From Prorocentrum cordatum (lineage: Eukaryota; Sar; Dinophyceae; Prorocentrales; Prorocentraceae): a DNA stretch of 64,000 nucleotides. Within the stretch, counting starts at the first letter, position 1; each line of letters opens with the position of its first letter. A program made the translations under genes and the position numbers. The stretch covers positions 33,939 through 97,938 of the forward strand of contig CAUYUJ010018578.1 of NCBI GenBank assembly GCA_963575745.1. The letters run 5' to 3'. Of this stretch, positions 11,431 through 21,950 are shown in pieces. Below the pieces are notes generated by a model. The model had not been told where the DNA came from, did no database searches, and worked only from the letters and a program-made list of their open reading frames with translations.

Positions 11431-13200
11431 GACGCTAGGGCCGCGCTGGGCAAAGCGGCCTTGGCGTCGGTGTTGGGTATCGTTCGTGCCGCCGTTCGTG
11501 GCAATCCTGATTCCCTTCCTCCTCTTAATGTTGTTGATCTTCATCGTGCCTTGCGGGGTATGAAGAGTAAGACAGGTCTTGGAGTGGATCAGGTTTCTCC
11601 TGGGGATCGCGAGCGTCTCTCTGATGTCGGGTTAAGTGCTCTAGCTGACTTGCTAAGTTGTGTGGAAGCTCTTCTTGTCTGGCCTGCCCCGACCTTGGTG
11701 GTTTTCGGAAAGCTCCGAAGAAGGCCTCTGGAGATCGGAGAAGTGGGCGCATATCTATGCTAGGAAGGGTGTGGAGCAAAGCTCGTGAGCCATGGGTTCA
11801 GCGATGGACAGCGGATTCACAGCCCTCTTGGGACGCGGTTGTCACAAGAAACTCGTCGTTGCAGGAGGCCTTTCGAAGGCTTCTAGATGAGGAGGTGTCG
11901 GCGGCGTTCGACATTCCATATGGGCACAATTTGATAGATCTTGAATCTGATTGCGACACGATGTTTTGACTCAAACTTGTTCAAGTAGCAGTGCGATTGG
12001 ATTTCCCACCGACAGTACTCCTACCTTGAGCTGGTTCAGTGCGCATCCCCTCGGACATTGAATCAGGCGTCCGCGTTCTCAGCACCGTTCGAGGTCTCGC
12101 GCTTCATCATCCAGGGCTTGCGTTCTCTAACGCGCTCTGCGCGCACCCGGACTCTTTATGTAATATATAAGATACGTCAGGCGAATGTTCGGTCAAATCA
12201 CCGGTTGTGGATCGATGATTCACCTCAATCTGCCAATGGTTCTCGACGGCAAGTTCGGAAGGAGGTAATGAATTGTGCTTCGCAGACGGTGGCTGGATTT
12301 GAAAGTCAGGGCTTGAATCTTGCCCACAAGCTGGTTGAGGTATGCATTCATCATGCTGACACAGTTGCTATCGTCAGTGCCCTTCAGGAAGACGGGCATT
12401 GTGATGCAGGCAGCTCGCAGCTGTGCTTACTCAGATGCAGACCTTGGTGGCGGGCGACGACATGTTCGAGATCAGCGGCAAAAAAGAGTACTTAAGCATG
12501 TTGATCGACATATGAAACTCGCAGATTCAGGTGTACCTTGCATAGGGCCAGCGCTTCTTCTCGCCTGGAGGAGCAGGATGGCCAAGCAGTGGGCAATTAT
12601 GGATATCAATTGCATGGCGCCTTCAGACGTATCTGTGTCAACATCGGCGCGCACTCAGTGCGTCGTGTCAGGTGCGTACCAAAAGAAGGTGTTTGGCCAA
12701 TCTTTCGGCTGTACAGGCGCCCGAGCAAGACCCTGTCCATAAGTTTGTTCACGGTACTTTCTCTTCGTGGTTTCAGCAATGGCCGCATCACCAAGAGATA
12801 AGACCGGATGTCCGAAAGGGCTTGGAGTAAGGCGTTGGCAACGCTTCAACCAGCAGGCGATATTCAATGTGCAAGGCATGTCAGAGGGCCGCTGTCATCG
12901 AGCTTGACGTATATGCTTTCCTTTAGCTGGCTCCCTCAGAGGGCCGTCGGAGTGGGCGCTACCGAATTCTGATCATGATTGGCGGTTTCCTGATGATGGG
13001 CTTGTTTTTTGATCTATATAAAGATGTTGACATATCCGAGGGGCCGTTGACACGTATTCGTTGCGACGTCTGCTTAATCAGGTGGGCACTGTCCATGTTG
13101 GCGGTTCTAGATTTGCGGGCATTATGCTTGCTGTCGTGGTGGGCGGTGCATGGCCTCGGAGTTGCAAGGCCACCTTGGGGGAACATCGTAACAAGAGCGG
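11430..13200 (+). pseudogene. Decayed LINE reverse transcriptase in intron 3
   Basis: Several frames carry successive parts of a dinoflagellate LINE ORF2. Frame 1 reads MKSKTGLGVDQVSPGDRERL near 11560. After a frameshift around 11700-11730, frame 3 reads SGRISMLGRVWSKAREPWVQ and SSLQEAFRRLLDEEVSAAFD. Further segments are ARSCAYSDADLGGGRRHVRD (about 12430) and VGGSRFAGIMLAVVVGGAWP (about 13110). The last matches AELMMAIAVGGSWP of the LINE RNase H ORF at 35170-37041. Stops and frameshifts are frequent and the catalytic RT core is not intact. The element breaks off before RNase H. Confidence 0.72.
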
Positions 13201-13239
13201 GGTCGAAATGACGGAATTCTTACACCCCCTTCTTCCCAC

Positions 13240-14254
13240 CTCCACCCCCCTCTCTTTTTTCTCCTTCGCCCTCTACCTGCTTCGCTCCTGATCGCCCCTC
13301 TTTCTCCCTCCTGTCCTCCATCCCTCCTCCCTTTCCCTCCTTCCTTTCCTCCCCCCTCCTCGTCCTCCTCTCTTCTCCCCCTCTCCTCCCTTCGCCCTTT
13401 TCGATCACTCCCCTCCTGCCTCCTGCCTCCTGCCTCATCCCTCGCCCCTCCGCCCGCCCCTTGCCCTGCCCTCCTTTCCCCCCCTCCTTTTCCTCCCCTC
13501 CCTCCCTCCCGTCCCCGTCGCCTTCTCCGTCCCCCCCCCTCCCCTGCGTCTCTCGCGCTCCCCTCCCCCTACTGGTCGTCGTAGGCGAGTGAGCTCCTCC
13601 TCCTACCCGGGGCTCTCGGCTCATTGCCAGGCCGTTGTCGTGGACTGCCCTGCCCACCGCTGCGGTGCAGTAGCCCAGCAGGCGCGTAGGCCTCCCAGCG
13701 GTTCGCCCCTCGCTGCCTGCTCGGACTGGCAGGCGGAGGAGGAGGAAGAGGAGGAGGAGGAGGAGGAAGAGGAGGAGGGGGAGGAGGAGGAGGAGGAGGA
13801 GGAGGATGAGGAGGAGGATGAGGAGGAGGGGGAGAGGGAGGAGGAGGAGGCCTTTGGCCTGCTAGTGGTCCACCTGCAGGCTCTGGACCCGCTCGCTCGC
13901 CCTGGTCGTCGTGCAGTCGCCGTCGTCGCCCCGCCCTCCTCCTCCTCCTCCTCCTCCCTCCTCCTCCTCCCCCTCCTCCTTCGAGCCCCCTTTACGAGCT
14001 GCCCCCCCCTCCTCCTCCCCTCCTCCTCTCCTTCTCCTCCTCCTCCTCCTCCTCCTCCCTCCTCCTCCTCCTCCCCTCCTCCTCCTCCTCCTCTTCTCCT
14101 CCTCCTCCTCCTCCTCCTCCTCCTCCTCCTCCTCCTGCCCTCCCTCTCCTCCTCCTCTTCCCCTCCTCCTCCTCCTCCTCCTCCTCCTCCTGCTCCTCCC
14201 TCTCCTCCTCCTCCTCCTCCTCCTCCTCCTCCTCCTCCTCCTCCTCCTCCGCAG
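13240..14254. repeat. Pyrimidine-rich block, GAG tract and CCT tract before exon 4
   Basis: 13240-13575 is C/T-rich. 13735-13850 is a GAGGAG tract and 13925-14250 a CCT/TCC tract that abuts the exon 4 acceptor. The purine tract and the following pyrimidine tract are complementary and about 75 bp apart, so the transcript could form a long hairpin. Confidence 0.9.
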
Positions 14255-14366
14255 GTCGGCACCGGCCGCAACCGGGAGTACGAGAAGCTCGCCATCTTCG
14301 GGGGCGTCCGCGGCCGCAGGGGCGCCGAGCTCAAGGTGCTCAGCGCGGTGGAGACGAAGGTGCCAG
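14255..14366 (+). CDS. KH gene exon 4 (end of first KH module)
   Basis: An extended CCT tract runs straight into the acceptor TCCGCAG|GT. The exon reads VGTGRNREYEKLAIFGGVRG and continues RRGAELKVLSAVETKVP. This supplies the last KH strand (EKLAIFG) and a basic helix. The same pattern, AEKLIIFGAERARRGAELKV, recurs in exon 12, which supports internal duplication of the protein. The donor is CAG|GCCCGC (GC type) after the first base of a glycine codon. At 112 bp it is the longest exon seen here. Confidence 0.93.
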
Positions 14367-14433
14367 GCCCGCGCTGGGCGCCCAGACGGCACTACTTGCC
14401 AGGCCACCCGCACACCATCCGAAGGTCCTGGGC

Positions 14434-14591
14434 TTAAATCGGGCCTGTCCCTCTGCAGGAGGGATATTCAAAAATAGTCAAAAGATAGTCTGGGGATTAT
14501 TTTTTGAGTATTTTTCGACCATTTTGGGGTCATTCTGACATTTATATATTTTTGTCGCAAATCCCCCTGTAGGGGGACACGCCCGACTTAA
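14434..14591. mobile_element. Tir-C element copy 1
   Basis: The ends are TTAAATCGGGCCTGTCCC and GGGGGACACGCCCGACTTAA, inverted relative to each other. The interior is AT-rich with AATAGTC/GACTAT-like motifs. Flanks TCCTGGGC and GCCTAGGC match at 6 of 8 positions and may be a worn target duplication. The 158-bp element starts 67 bp after exon 4. It encodes nothing. Confidence 0.85.
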
Positions 14592-14599
14592 GCCTAGGC

Positions 14600-15100
14600 C
14601 ACCCCGGATTTCGGGTTGGAGGGTGTATGGGGTCCATCGTGTTTCCTCAATGCTTCGGAGTGCGACCCCCCTCCAGAAGTCGACGAGGCCAGCGGTGACT
14701 TCGTCTTGGGTTGGAGTGGTTTGGCAAGTAGTCAGGATGGGGGAGTGCCGCGCGTCTTGTCGGAGGTTGCGCTGCGTGCGGCGGGAGGCGTCGCTTTCGC
14801 CTTTCTGGGTCTCCTGGGAGGCTCTCGTCGCCACGGCTGGATTCGATTTGAAATCCTGGTCAGAACGCACCTGGGAGAGGTCCAGGGAGTAGCGGTATCG
14901 GTACCGTTTGGTTTCCTCAGTGGAAGCGGCGGGCAGAGGAGGTGACGGAGCGGAAGGAACATCTTGCAGCGCGTGTTGTGTTCCCTGTCGTGTCGCGCCT
15001 TTGTTTGCGCGATGGGTTGCCGGGGCGTACCGGGGTGAGGGTGATACGGGGGAGAGAAGGGAGGATGGAGGAGGGAACTTGCGATCCTGGCGTCGCAGCA
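14600..15100 (-). repeat. Dispersed coding-like repeat shared with 60240-60440
   Basis: The plus-strand stretch CTGGGTCTCCTGGGAGGC and about 90 surrounding bases recur near 60290. On the minus strand both copies stay open and share the pattern SDxDFxxNPxVATRASQETQ. The minus frame here runs 207 codons and includes LVDFWRGVALRSIEETRW. I do not recognise the family. It could be a worn retroelement ORF. Confidence 0.5.
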
Positions 15101-16155
15101 ATGTCCCACACCGGGCGATTCCGCCCTATGGCAGGCCCCAGGGCCCGCACGGACGGATCCAGCTCGAGAGGCGCCGCGAAAAGGTTGGGGTTAGGGCTCT
15201 GGCCGTGGTTTTACCCACCATCCAGCCACCACCCGTCAACCACCGATTGCCCACGTGCCACAGCTCCACTCGCCTGCCGCCATCTCCCCTCCACGCACAC
15301 ACCACCCACCCACCGCTCGCGCATCATTCAGGCATTACAAACGTAGCGACGGTTCGCAGGCGTATCGCTGCTCTGACGTTTTGGTTGGGCATGCCCGAAT
15401 GTGAATTGCATAACCTTGTCCATGGTCGAATCTAACCAATCCCCCACATACCCAGACCTTGGGGTATATTTCCTTGCAGTCACGTCTGTGCACGAACAGA
15501 TCGCCGCCTTCGTGTTCAATGTGCGGAGGCTGCGTGTGCGATGGAAGGGTAGCGCGTGAATGGGTGCTCTCGTCTTGCAGGTGGGCGTGCCAATGATTGT
15601 TTGATGGATGCGTGGGTGCAGTTAGTGTGTGGGCATTGACTGGATGGTGTGTCATCGGTACTGTGGGTGGTCGGTGGGCGGTGCTCCTGTGTGTTTGTGT
15701 GTGATTGCTTGGTTCTAGTAACTATACCCTTGGACGTGCGATCATTCTTTCCCCAGCCCCGCATGCAGAACACACCGGAGGGGGGTCTTGATTCCAATTC
15801 GCCAATCTTTTCCTTCCCCCTCCTTTCCCTCTTCCCCTCACGCGTCGTTGCGCGCGTCCCTGAAAACCTGTTTTGGTCTGTCAGGGCCCGCTGGGCCCTT
15901 CTCAATCTGCGTGACATTCATTATGTCGTCCGCCGGGTGGGCTCTCGTGTTTATTTTAATCGCTTCCCTCATCCTGCCCTCCCATATGATTGTCAGAGGT
16001 TAGAGCCCCCCATCGGCAAATCGGTTCCGGTTTCGGGCTCGTGTCGTGCGTGCGAGCGAGGCGGAGCTGCGTGGGCGGGCGAGAGGCATGACTCCGCTGT
16101 TGCCAGGGCGGGGCAAGATAAAAGACCGCCCCTTCCGGCGGGCGGGCGGTGTGGG
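15101..16155. other. Stretch without recognised features
   Basis: Mixed sequence with short frames on both strands, none recognisable. It is part of intron 4. Confidence 0.45.
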
Positions 16156-16159
16156 GGTG

Positions 16160-16690
16160 TCTCGCCGTGGTGTCCCGTCGGTGTCCCATCGGTGTCCCGT
16201 CGGTGTCCCGTCGGTGTCCCGTCGGTTCCCTGATGTGTCCCGTCGCTGTCCCGTCGGTGTCCCGTCGCTGTCCCGTCGCTGTCCCGTCGCTGTCCCGTCG
16301 CTGTTCGAGTCGGTGTCTCGTCGGTGTCCGGTCGGAGTACCGTCGGTGTCCCGATGGTGTCCCGATTTGTGTCCCGTGGGTGTTCCGATTGGTGTCCCGA
16401 TGGGTGTCCTGATGGTGCAATGGTGGTGTTTCGATGATGTCTCGATGTTGTCCTGGTGGTGTCCTGATAAGTGCCCCGATTGGCGATTGGTGTTCCGATA
16501 GTGTCCTGGTGTTGTCCCGTCGCGTCGGTGTCCCGTCGATGTCTCGTCGGTGTCCCGCCAGTGTCCCGTGGTGAGATCGACAGTGAGATCGATAGTGCGA
16601 CCGACGGTGAGACAGATAATTAGTGAGACCGATAGCGAGATCGCAGTGATATCGATAGTGACAGATCGATGGTCAGATCGATATTGAAGT
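16160..16690. repeat. GGTGTCCCGTC minisatellite, then GATAGTGAGATC repeats
   Basis: An 11-bp unit, GGTGTCCCGTC and its variants, repeats from 16160 to about 16570. It changes to GATCGATAGTGAGA-type repeats up to 16690. Confidence 0.92.
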
Positions 16691-16699
16691 GGCTCTGGG

Positions 16700-17250
16700 G
16701 GCGATTTTGAGGCTGAGCGTTCGAAATGTCAGTTGGGGCTCCCCCTCGAGAGGGTCTTCCTGAAGTTGTCTTGCGGCTCTCCAGCGTCGTCTTAGGGGAA
16801 ACTTGGGCCGTCCTGGAGTCACCGTGGGCCAGGCTGGGATTCTCTAAGGGGCTTCATGGGCCGTCTTGGAGCGATCTTGGGGGCTTCCTGGGCCGTCTTA
16901 TAGTGTCGGCGGCCGAAAAGGTGAGAACGCTGAAATCCTTCGAAAACCAATTGGAGATCATTGAGTTTTGCCTCTAGGGGGGCTTCTTGGGAATGGTATT
17001 GGAGCCATCTTCGGGCGTCTTGGAGGCGGCTGAAGCCGCCTGGAGGCTATCCTGGGCATCTTGGAACGATTTCTGGTGGCTGGGCCTTCTTTGACCGCCT
17101 TGAGGGCCTCTGGAGACGTTCTTGAAGGCCCTGGAGGCAGCCCCCAAGGGATCCGTGACGGCAGGCCCGGAAGGCAGGCCCCGAAGGCAGCCCTCGAGGC
17201 CCTGGAGAGTTCCGGCACCCGCGACGGGGGCCGCCCAGGTGAAGGGGCCC
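16700..17250 (-). repeat. Decamer-type dispersed repeat, minus orientation
   Basis: TCTTGGGCCGTCTTGG-type units with an AT-richer core, AAATCCTTCGAAAACCAATT, near 16930. It belongs to the family found at 28310-30960. Confidence 0.8.
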
Positions 17251-17254
17251 CAGG

Positions 17255-17740
17255 ACACACAAATAAATATACAAATAAACATATTTCTTATATTTTCCTA
17301 TATTTTCTGGGTTTCTGTCGTCCCCCCCACTTCCCATATTTTCTTATATTTTCTGGGGAATCGACGATTAATTGTGTCTGTGTTTTTTTTTTCCCTCCTG
17401 ACCAGGGGCCGCCGGGGACGTGCCCGGGGACCGCACGGGACTTGTTTGCGCGGGGTGCTCCTCGTCCGGGGGCCTCCAGGGGCAGCCGCGCGCTCGCGCG
17501 CGAACGAGAAGCATTATATGGAGTTGTTGCCAGAGATTTTCGCGCGCCTGTGGCCCCGTCGGGGGCTGGCGGGGCAGGCTTGGAAGGCTTGTGCTCGCAA
17601 GCCCCCGGGTTGGACGCATCCTGCGCCGATGACGCATTCCGTCGTCCCTTGTCGTCGTCCTCGTCCTCGCCTTTCCTGCCCTCGCCCGCCCGGGTCCCCG
17701 CCCCCCTCGTTCTCCTTCCGTCATCGTCGTCGTCTTCCTG

Positions 17741-17776
<36 letters not shown>

Positions 17777-17806
17777 TTAGTCGTCCCCCGCTGCCTGGCC
17801 GCCGAG
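17255..17806. repeat. TATATTTTC repeats and GTC tract before exon 5
   Basis: ATATTTTCTTATATTTTCTGG motifs repeat at 17280-17360, one of the few AT-rich patches. 17722-17776 is a GTC tract 30 bp before the exon 5 acceptor. The part between them (17400-17720) has no recognised gene. Confidence 0.8.
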
Positions 17807-17857
17807 GGTACTACGACCGCATCAAGGAGTCGGTGGCCTGGGCGTCGCAGCGGGGGA
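17807..17857 (+). CDS. KH gene exon 5 (linker between KH modules 1 and 2)
   Basis: After acceptor GCCGAG|GG the exon reads (G)YYDRIKESVAWASQRG. It completes the split glycine codon of exon 4 to give KVPGYYDRIKE. No KH elements are present, so I read it as the linker. The end is placed at GGGGGA|GCCCCG, a GC donor identical in its first six bases to those of exons 3, 6 and 8. That choice joins exon 6 as QRG-S-TDTM. A Tir-C element begins 23 bp after the exon, behind its 8-bp target duplication. Confidence 0.8.
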
Positions 17858-17880
17858 GCCCCGCGGCCCGCCCCCCAGAG

Positions 17881-18043
17881 TTCAGTCGGGCGTGTGTCCC
17901 TCTGCGGGAGGAGTATCCCCAAAAGAGTCAAAACATAGTCGGGGGACGAGTGTTCGACCATTTTTGACGACTTTTGAGCATCTTTGGGGCATCTGTTCTT
18001 TTTCGCCCAACATCCGCCTGCAGGGGGGACATGCCCGACCTAA
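17881..18043. mobile_element. Tir-C element copy 2 with perfect 8-bp target duplication
   Basis: The ends TTCAGTCGGGCGTGTGTCCC and GGGGGACATGCCCGACCTAA are inverted repeats. CCCCAGAG occurs immediately on both sides (17873-17880 and 18044-18051), a perfect 8-bp target-site duplication. The element lies 23 bp downstream of exon 5 and is 163 bp long. Confidence 0.92.
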
Positions 18044-18051
18044 CCCCAGAG

Positions 18052-18510
18052 CCAGGTCGGGTCCTTCCCCGTCGCCCGCAGCCCTCGCCGTGTCCCCCTT
18101 GCCGCCCTCGTCGGGTCCTCGTCGGGTCCTCGTCGGGTCCTCGTCGGGTCCTCGTCGGGTCCCGCTGCCCGCCGCCCTCGTCGGTGCTTCCCGTCACTGC
18201 CTTTGCTCCCGCTCGGCTCTCGGCTCGGGGGAGCCACGACTGCGTCCTTCCCGGCTCTCTCCCTTTCTCCCTTGTCTCTTCTCCTATCTCCCTTTCTCCC
18301 TTTCTCCCTCTCTCTTTCCCTCTCTCTCTCTCTCTCTCCCTTTCTTTATCTTTCTCTCTCTCTATATATATATATACAGTTTCTCTCTCTCTCTCTCTCC
18401 ATCCTCTCTCTGTATCCCCCCTTCCTCGCTCTCCCTCTTCGTTTGTGTCTCTTTCGATGTCTCGTTTTCTCTCTTTCTCTCCATTGTTGTTCTCTTTTTT
18501 GTTCTCTCTT

Positions 18511-18578
<68 letters not shown>

Positions 18579-19048
18579 TCTTATCCACTCCCCCTTCTCG
18601 CGCTATCCTTTTCGTGCTCCTCAGCCTCGTCCTCCTCCACCGCTTACCAGTCTCCTCAATCTACATATCTTTCTCCTCTTTCTCTTTATTTTTCTCCCTC
18701 CCTGCTTTTGTCTCGTCGCCATCTGTTTATTCGTCGTCCACGCGCTGCTGTGCCGTCTTTCTCTTTCCACGGTCTGTGATTCCTTCCCCCACTTTCATGC
18801 CCTCCTCCCCAGCCTCCCCCTTCCCTGTTGTCATCTGTCCTCCCCCCCTGCTGTTACTGTAGATTCGTGTCGTGTCGACGCGGCTGCGACCCCAGCACGG
18901 TCGTTCGAGGTGGAACGCCGCCAGTGGCCTTGAGTCGGTCGACATCGAGCGATGTGCTGCCAGAAAGTCGAAGTCTCTCAAGGCTCAACGATTCGCGCGG
19001 TGTCAGAGACGGCCTCCCGGACACGTGTCTTCCGCTACTATTCGAGTA
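18052..19048. repeat. GTCGGGTCCTC minisatellite and CT-rich tract
   Basis: An 11-bp unit, GTCGGGTCCTC, repeats at 18110-18165. CT dinucleotides dominate 18250-18580 with a short TA run at 18362-18376. 18600-19048 is C/T-rich then mixed, with no gene recognised. Confidence 0.88.
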
Positions 19049-19201
19049 GGGGATCGACTACGGACTGATTTACCTCAAAATTGATTTCCGGTCGAGTCTA
19101 CGAACGAATGCGTAGAATGCTCTACCAGGCATTCGACATTTTTTTCGCAGACTCGACGAACAAGTCAATTTCGGGGTAAATCAATTCTGTAGTTGATTCC
19201 C
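19049..19201. mobile_element. Long inverted-repeat MITE (Tir-F)
   Basis: The left half begins GGGGATCGACTACGG and the reverse complement of the right half begins GGGAATCAACTACAG. Similarity continues about 70 bp inward through GATTTACC and GTCGAGTCT. The whole 153-bp element is nearly one palindrome. No target duplication is obvious. It is more AT-rich than its surroundings. Confidence 0.82.
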
Positions 19202-19698
19202 TTCTCGAACTATAGCCAAGACGCTAGAACAAGGAACAGTTTGGGCTTGGACGAGGCCGGCTGTCCCGCAGGATCCTTCCACTGTTGTTGTTCCTCCAGC
19301 GCTTCCCGTGTGCCTCCGCGCCTCTGGGGGTCCCGAACAGGCTTCTCGTGTCTTGCTTTGCTTGGCGTTCCTTGTGGTGGTGCTGAGCTCGGCAGTGTGC
19401 TCCTGCCGCGGCAGTCCTTCTCCTCCGACCTTCTGCCTCTGTGCGTCCACCCAGTCCCATGCCCTTGCCACATGCAACCCCCACCCGTCTTGCACGATCC
19501 TCGATCCTCAATTCTCGGTCCCTCTCCTCTGCTTCCCTCCCTCGGTCCCTCCTCCTCGTCCCCCGACTCCTCGACTCCTCCTCTCCTCCGCCTCCCCCTC
19601 CTCCTCGGCCCTCGCTCTTGCTCCGCCCTCAGCCCCCCCCCCCCGAGGTGGTCACCAGGGATAAGGGCAGGGACGACAGCGGCACGTGGGGCACGGAC

Positions 19699-19934
19699 CT
19701 TAGTGGGCCCCGGAAACGGCAGGGCCGTTTTTTCACCGTTTCCGAAAAAGTGGAAACGGCAAAAAAACGGCGACCGGAAACGGCAACAAGAACGGCTCCA
19801 GGAGTGGAGCCGGAGCGGGAACCCGTAAAAGAACGGCGACGGAACCGGTAAAAGAACGGCGTCGGAACCGGCAACAAAAACGGCAAAACGGAGCCGGCAC
19901 AGAAACGGCCCTGTCGTTTCCAGGGCCCACTGAG
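19699..19934. mobile_element. Introner-like inverted-repeat element abutting exon 6
   Basis: The left end CTTAGTGGGCCCCGGAAACG and the reverse complement of the right end, CTCAGTGGGCCCTGGAAACG, match at 18 of 20 bases. Similarity continues through CAGGGCCGTTT. GCACGGAC lies directly outside each end (19691-19698 and 19935-19942), a perfect 8-bp target duplication. The last bases, GAG, supply the splice acceptor of intron 5, and the right duplication is the start of exon 6. The interior consists of GGAAACGGCAA-type repeats and encodes nothing. Confidence 0.9.
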
Positions 19935-19982
19935 GCACGGACACCATGACCTTCCAGGACGACGAGCTGTCCTACGCGCTGG
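19935..19982 (+). CDS. KH gene exon 6 (start of second KH module)
   Basis: The exon reads (S)TDTMTFQDDELSYALG and leads into the second GXXG loop in exon 7. Its acceptor AG (19933-19934) is the last two bases of a 236-bp inverted-repeat element. The exon's first eight bases, GCACGGAC, are the target-site duplication of that element. The donor is CTGG|GCCCCG, a GC type after the first base of a glycine codon. The internal ATG is not taken as a start because the frame continues from exon 5. Confidence 0.87.
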
Positions 19983-21950
19983 GCCCCGCCGGGGGGGCCG
20001 AGGCTCGAGGTGGTCAGAGGCCTCGAGCTGCGCACGGCCAGAGCCCTCGGCTGGCCCCAGCCCGCCCCCCCCCGACAGTGCTGCCAGCCGGCCCCCCGCG
20101 GGGGGCCCTCGAGCAGTCCTGGGGCGGTCTCGGCGCGCCAGGCCCGGGGCGCGGAGCGGGCGCCGGGGTGCCGACACGACCCGGGGAGGCCTCGCAGCTC
20201 GCTCGTCCTTCTCGGCCCTCCTGCTCCCTCCTCCTCGCTTCGCTCGCCCGTGTTTGTTCCCTGCCGTTTGGCAATCGGCCTCGCGGTCGTATGCCACGGG
20301 GCCGTGGGCACCGAGGATCGCCGTCCGAAGCCTTGGGAGCTCAGCGGGCCCTCTGGAGATCCCCTTGGGTATAAAGAACATTGTGTGCGCGGCCCGAAGC
20401 CCTACCAACCCGAGGGAAGAAACACGAGGACCGTGACCTGGCTCTCGCGGTATCTTGTCGACAACGGTCTTGGCCATGGTCCATCCATGTCGGTCGTCGC
20501 CGATGCGCGCCAGGATGATCCACGAATCGACGATGACCAAGACAGACGATGACCTGGATCGGCACCGACGATTTCGCGTTCACGCTTGGTCATGGTCCTC
20601 TTTCTCTTTCCTTCCGCGAGCGGCAGGATGTTGCAGAGGAGGAGGGCGAGGAGGGGGAGGAGGAGGTGGACGAGAGCAGCCGAGGCCTGCACTCCGTCAG
20701 CGACTGGGCCCGCCTCCATTCGGTCCGGTTTCTGTCTTTCTGGAGCCGCTTCTTTCCGCGGGCGCCTCGGGAAGAGCTGTCGCGGGCGATCTCGTTGCGC
20801 CATTTCTGAGCCCCTGGGGGCCGCTTCTGGGCCCGAGCGCCGCCAGTGGCAAGACCCGGGCTGAGGAGTCGGTTTTGAGGGAAGGAGCGGGAGAGAGCTG
20901 CGTGACTGAGTCCGGGGGCTCATGCTGCGGATTTCGCCCCGACTGCTCCTCGCCCTTCCTCCCATGTTGTCGTCGCCGTCCTCCTCCTCCTGCTCCTCCT
21001 CCTCTTCCTCCTCTTGACTGCGGACCTGCCAGGGTGCTACATGAACATGGCGTGGCCAGCCTGGGCGAGAGCGGACCACAGGAGGCGCACGTCTTTCCAG
21101 CCCTTCGCGCGTGCTATCCGTCGCGGGGCCGAGAGAAAAACAGTTAAAAAAGAGGGTCCGCGAGGACTCCTTTGGTCGGCGCTGGACGGCAGTGCGCCGG
21201 GGGAGCCTACTCACGGGCGGCGCGATGACATCTACGATGCAATTTGCACGCCGCGACACGACGTCGTGCCAGGGTTTTTTCGAGGGCCACGGCTTCTCTC
21301 GGCCCGCCAAGACGGGCGCGGCTCTACTCGCAGCAGAGCCGGATGGACGCGCGCTCGCTCGCACGCCCTTGGATCGACGCTGGACCCCCCCCTGGCGACG
21401 CCTCTTGCGCGCTCCGCGCGCCATGGGGAGGGGATGCCCGGCGACGATCCCAGAGATCCGCGCGGGCCTCCGAAAGTTTCGGCTTGTGCTGTCTCTTGCG
21501 ATTCTTGCTGTTCCGTGTCCAGGCATCCCCTGGGCCTTCTTAGAATCGGCGTCACCCCAACATGCTTATACCATGTGTGCGTCGCCCCCCCAGGGGAGAC
21601 GCGCGCACTGAGAAATCTCATAGTATATGCGTCGTGGCGGGCGCTTTCTGGCCACACCGCTCGGGAAACGATACACTACAAGATGGGTATACTGTAGAGG
21701 GAAATGATTACTGAACACTCGCGCCCCCAAACTCAAAGCTGGCACGCGCGGGGGAGACTGCGGTCGAGGTGCAACTCATCAGACCCAACGCCAACTTTGA
21801 ACACTGGGGGGATGGGGAGGCGTTGACGGGTGAATGTGGCATGAGCGTTGGCTATTTTTTCGCGAGGCTTGCGCTATATGTTCGGGTCGGACGCGCACCT
21901 CGAAGGAGGACACATTGTATTCGTATGTCCCTGTGCGCCCCATAGAATCA
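19983..21950. other. First part of intron 6, no recognised gene
   Basis: GC-rich mixed sequence with a short CCT tract at 20978-21015. A segment near 21371 (GATCGACGCTGGACCCCCCC) recurs near 26831. The frames are not recognisable. Confidence 0.45.

Noticed and set aside
19946-20374. ATG at 19946 as a gene start
   Set aside because: The codon is internal to exon 6. The frame beyond the GC donor loses KH similarity.
20539-20809. 86-codon frame starting MTWIGTDDFAFTLGHG as a possible extra exon
   Set aside because: It has a superficial likeness to TDTMTFQDDELSYALG but lacks the GXXG continuation, and the exon 6-7 junction is already complete in phase.
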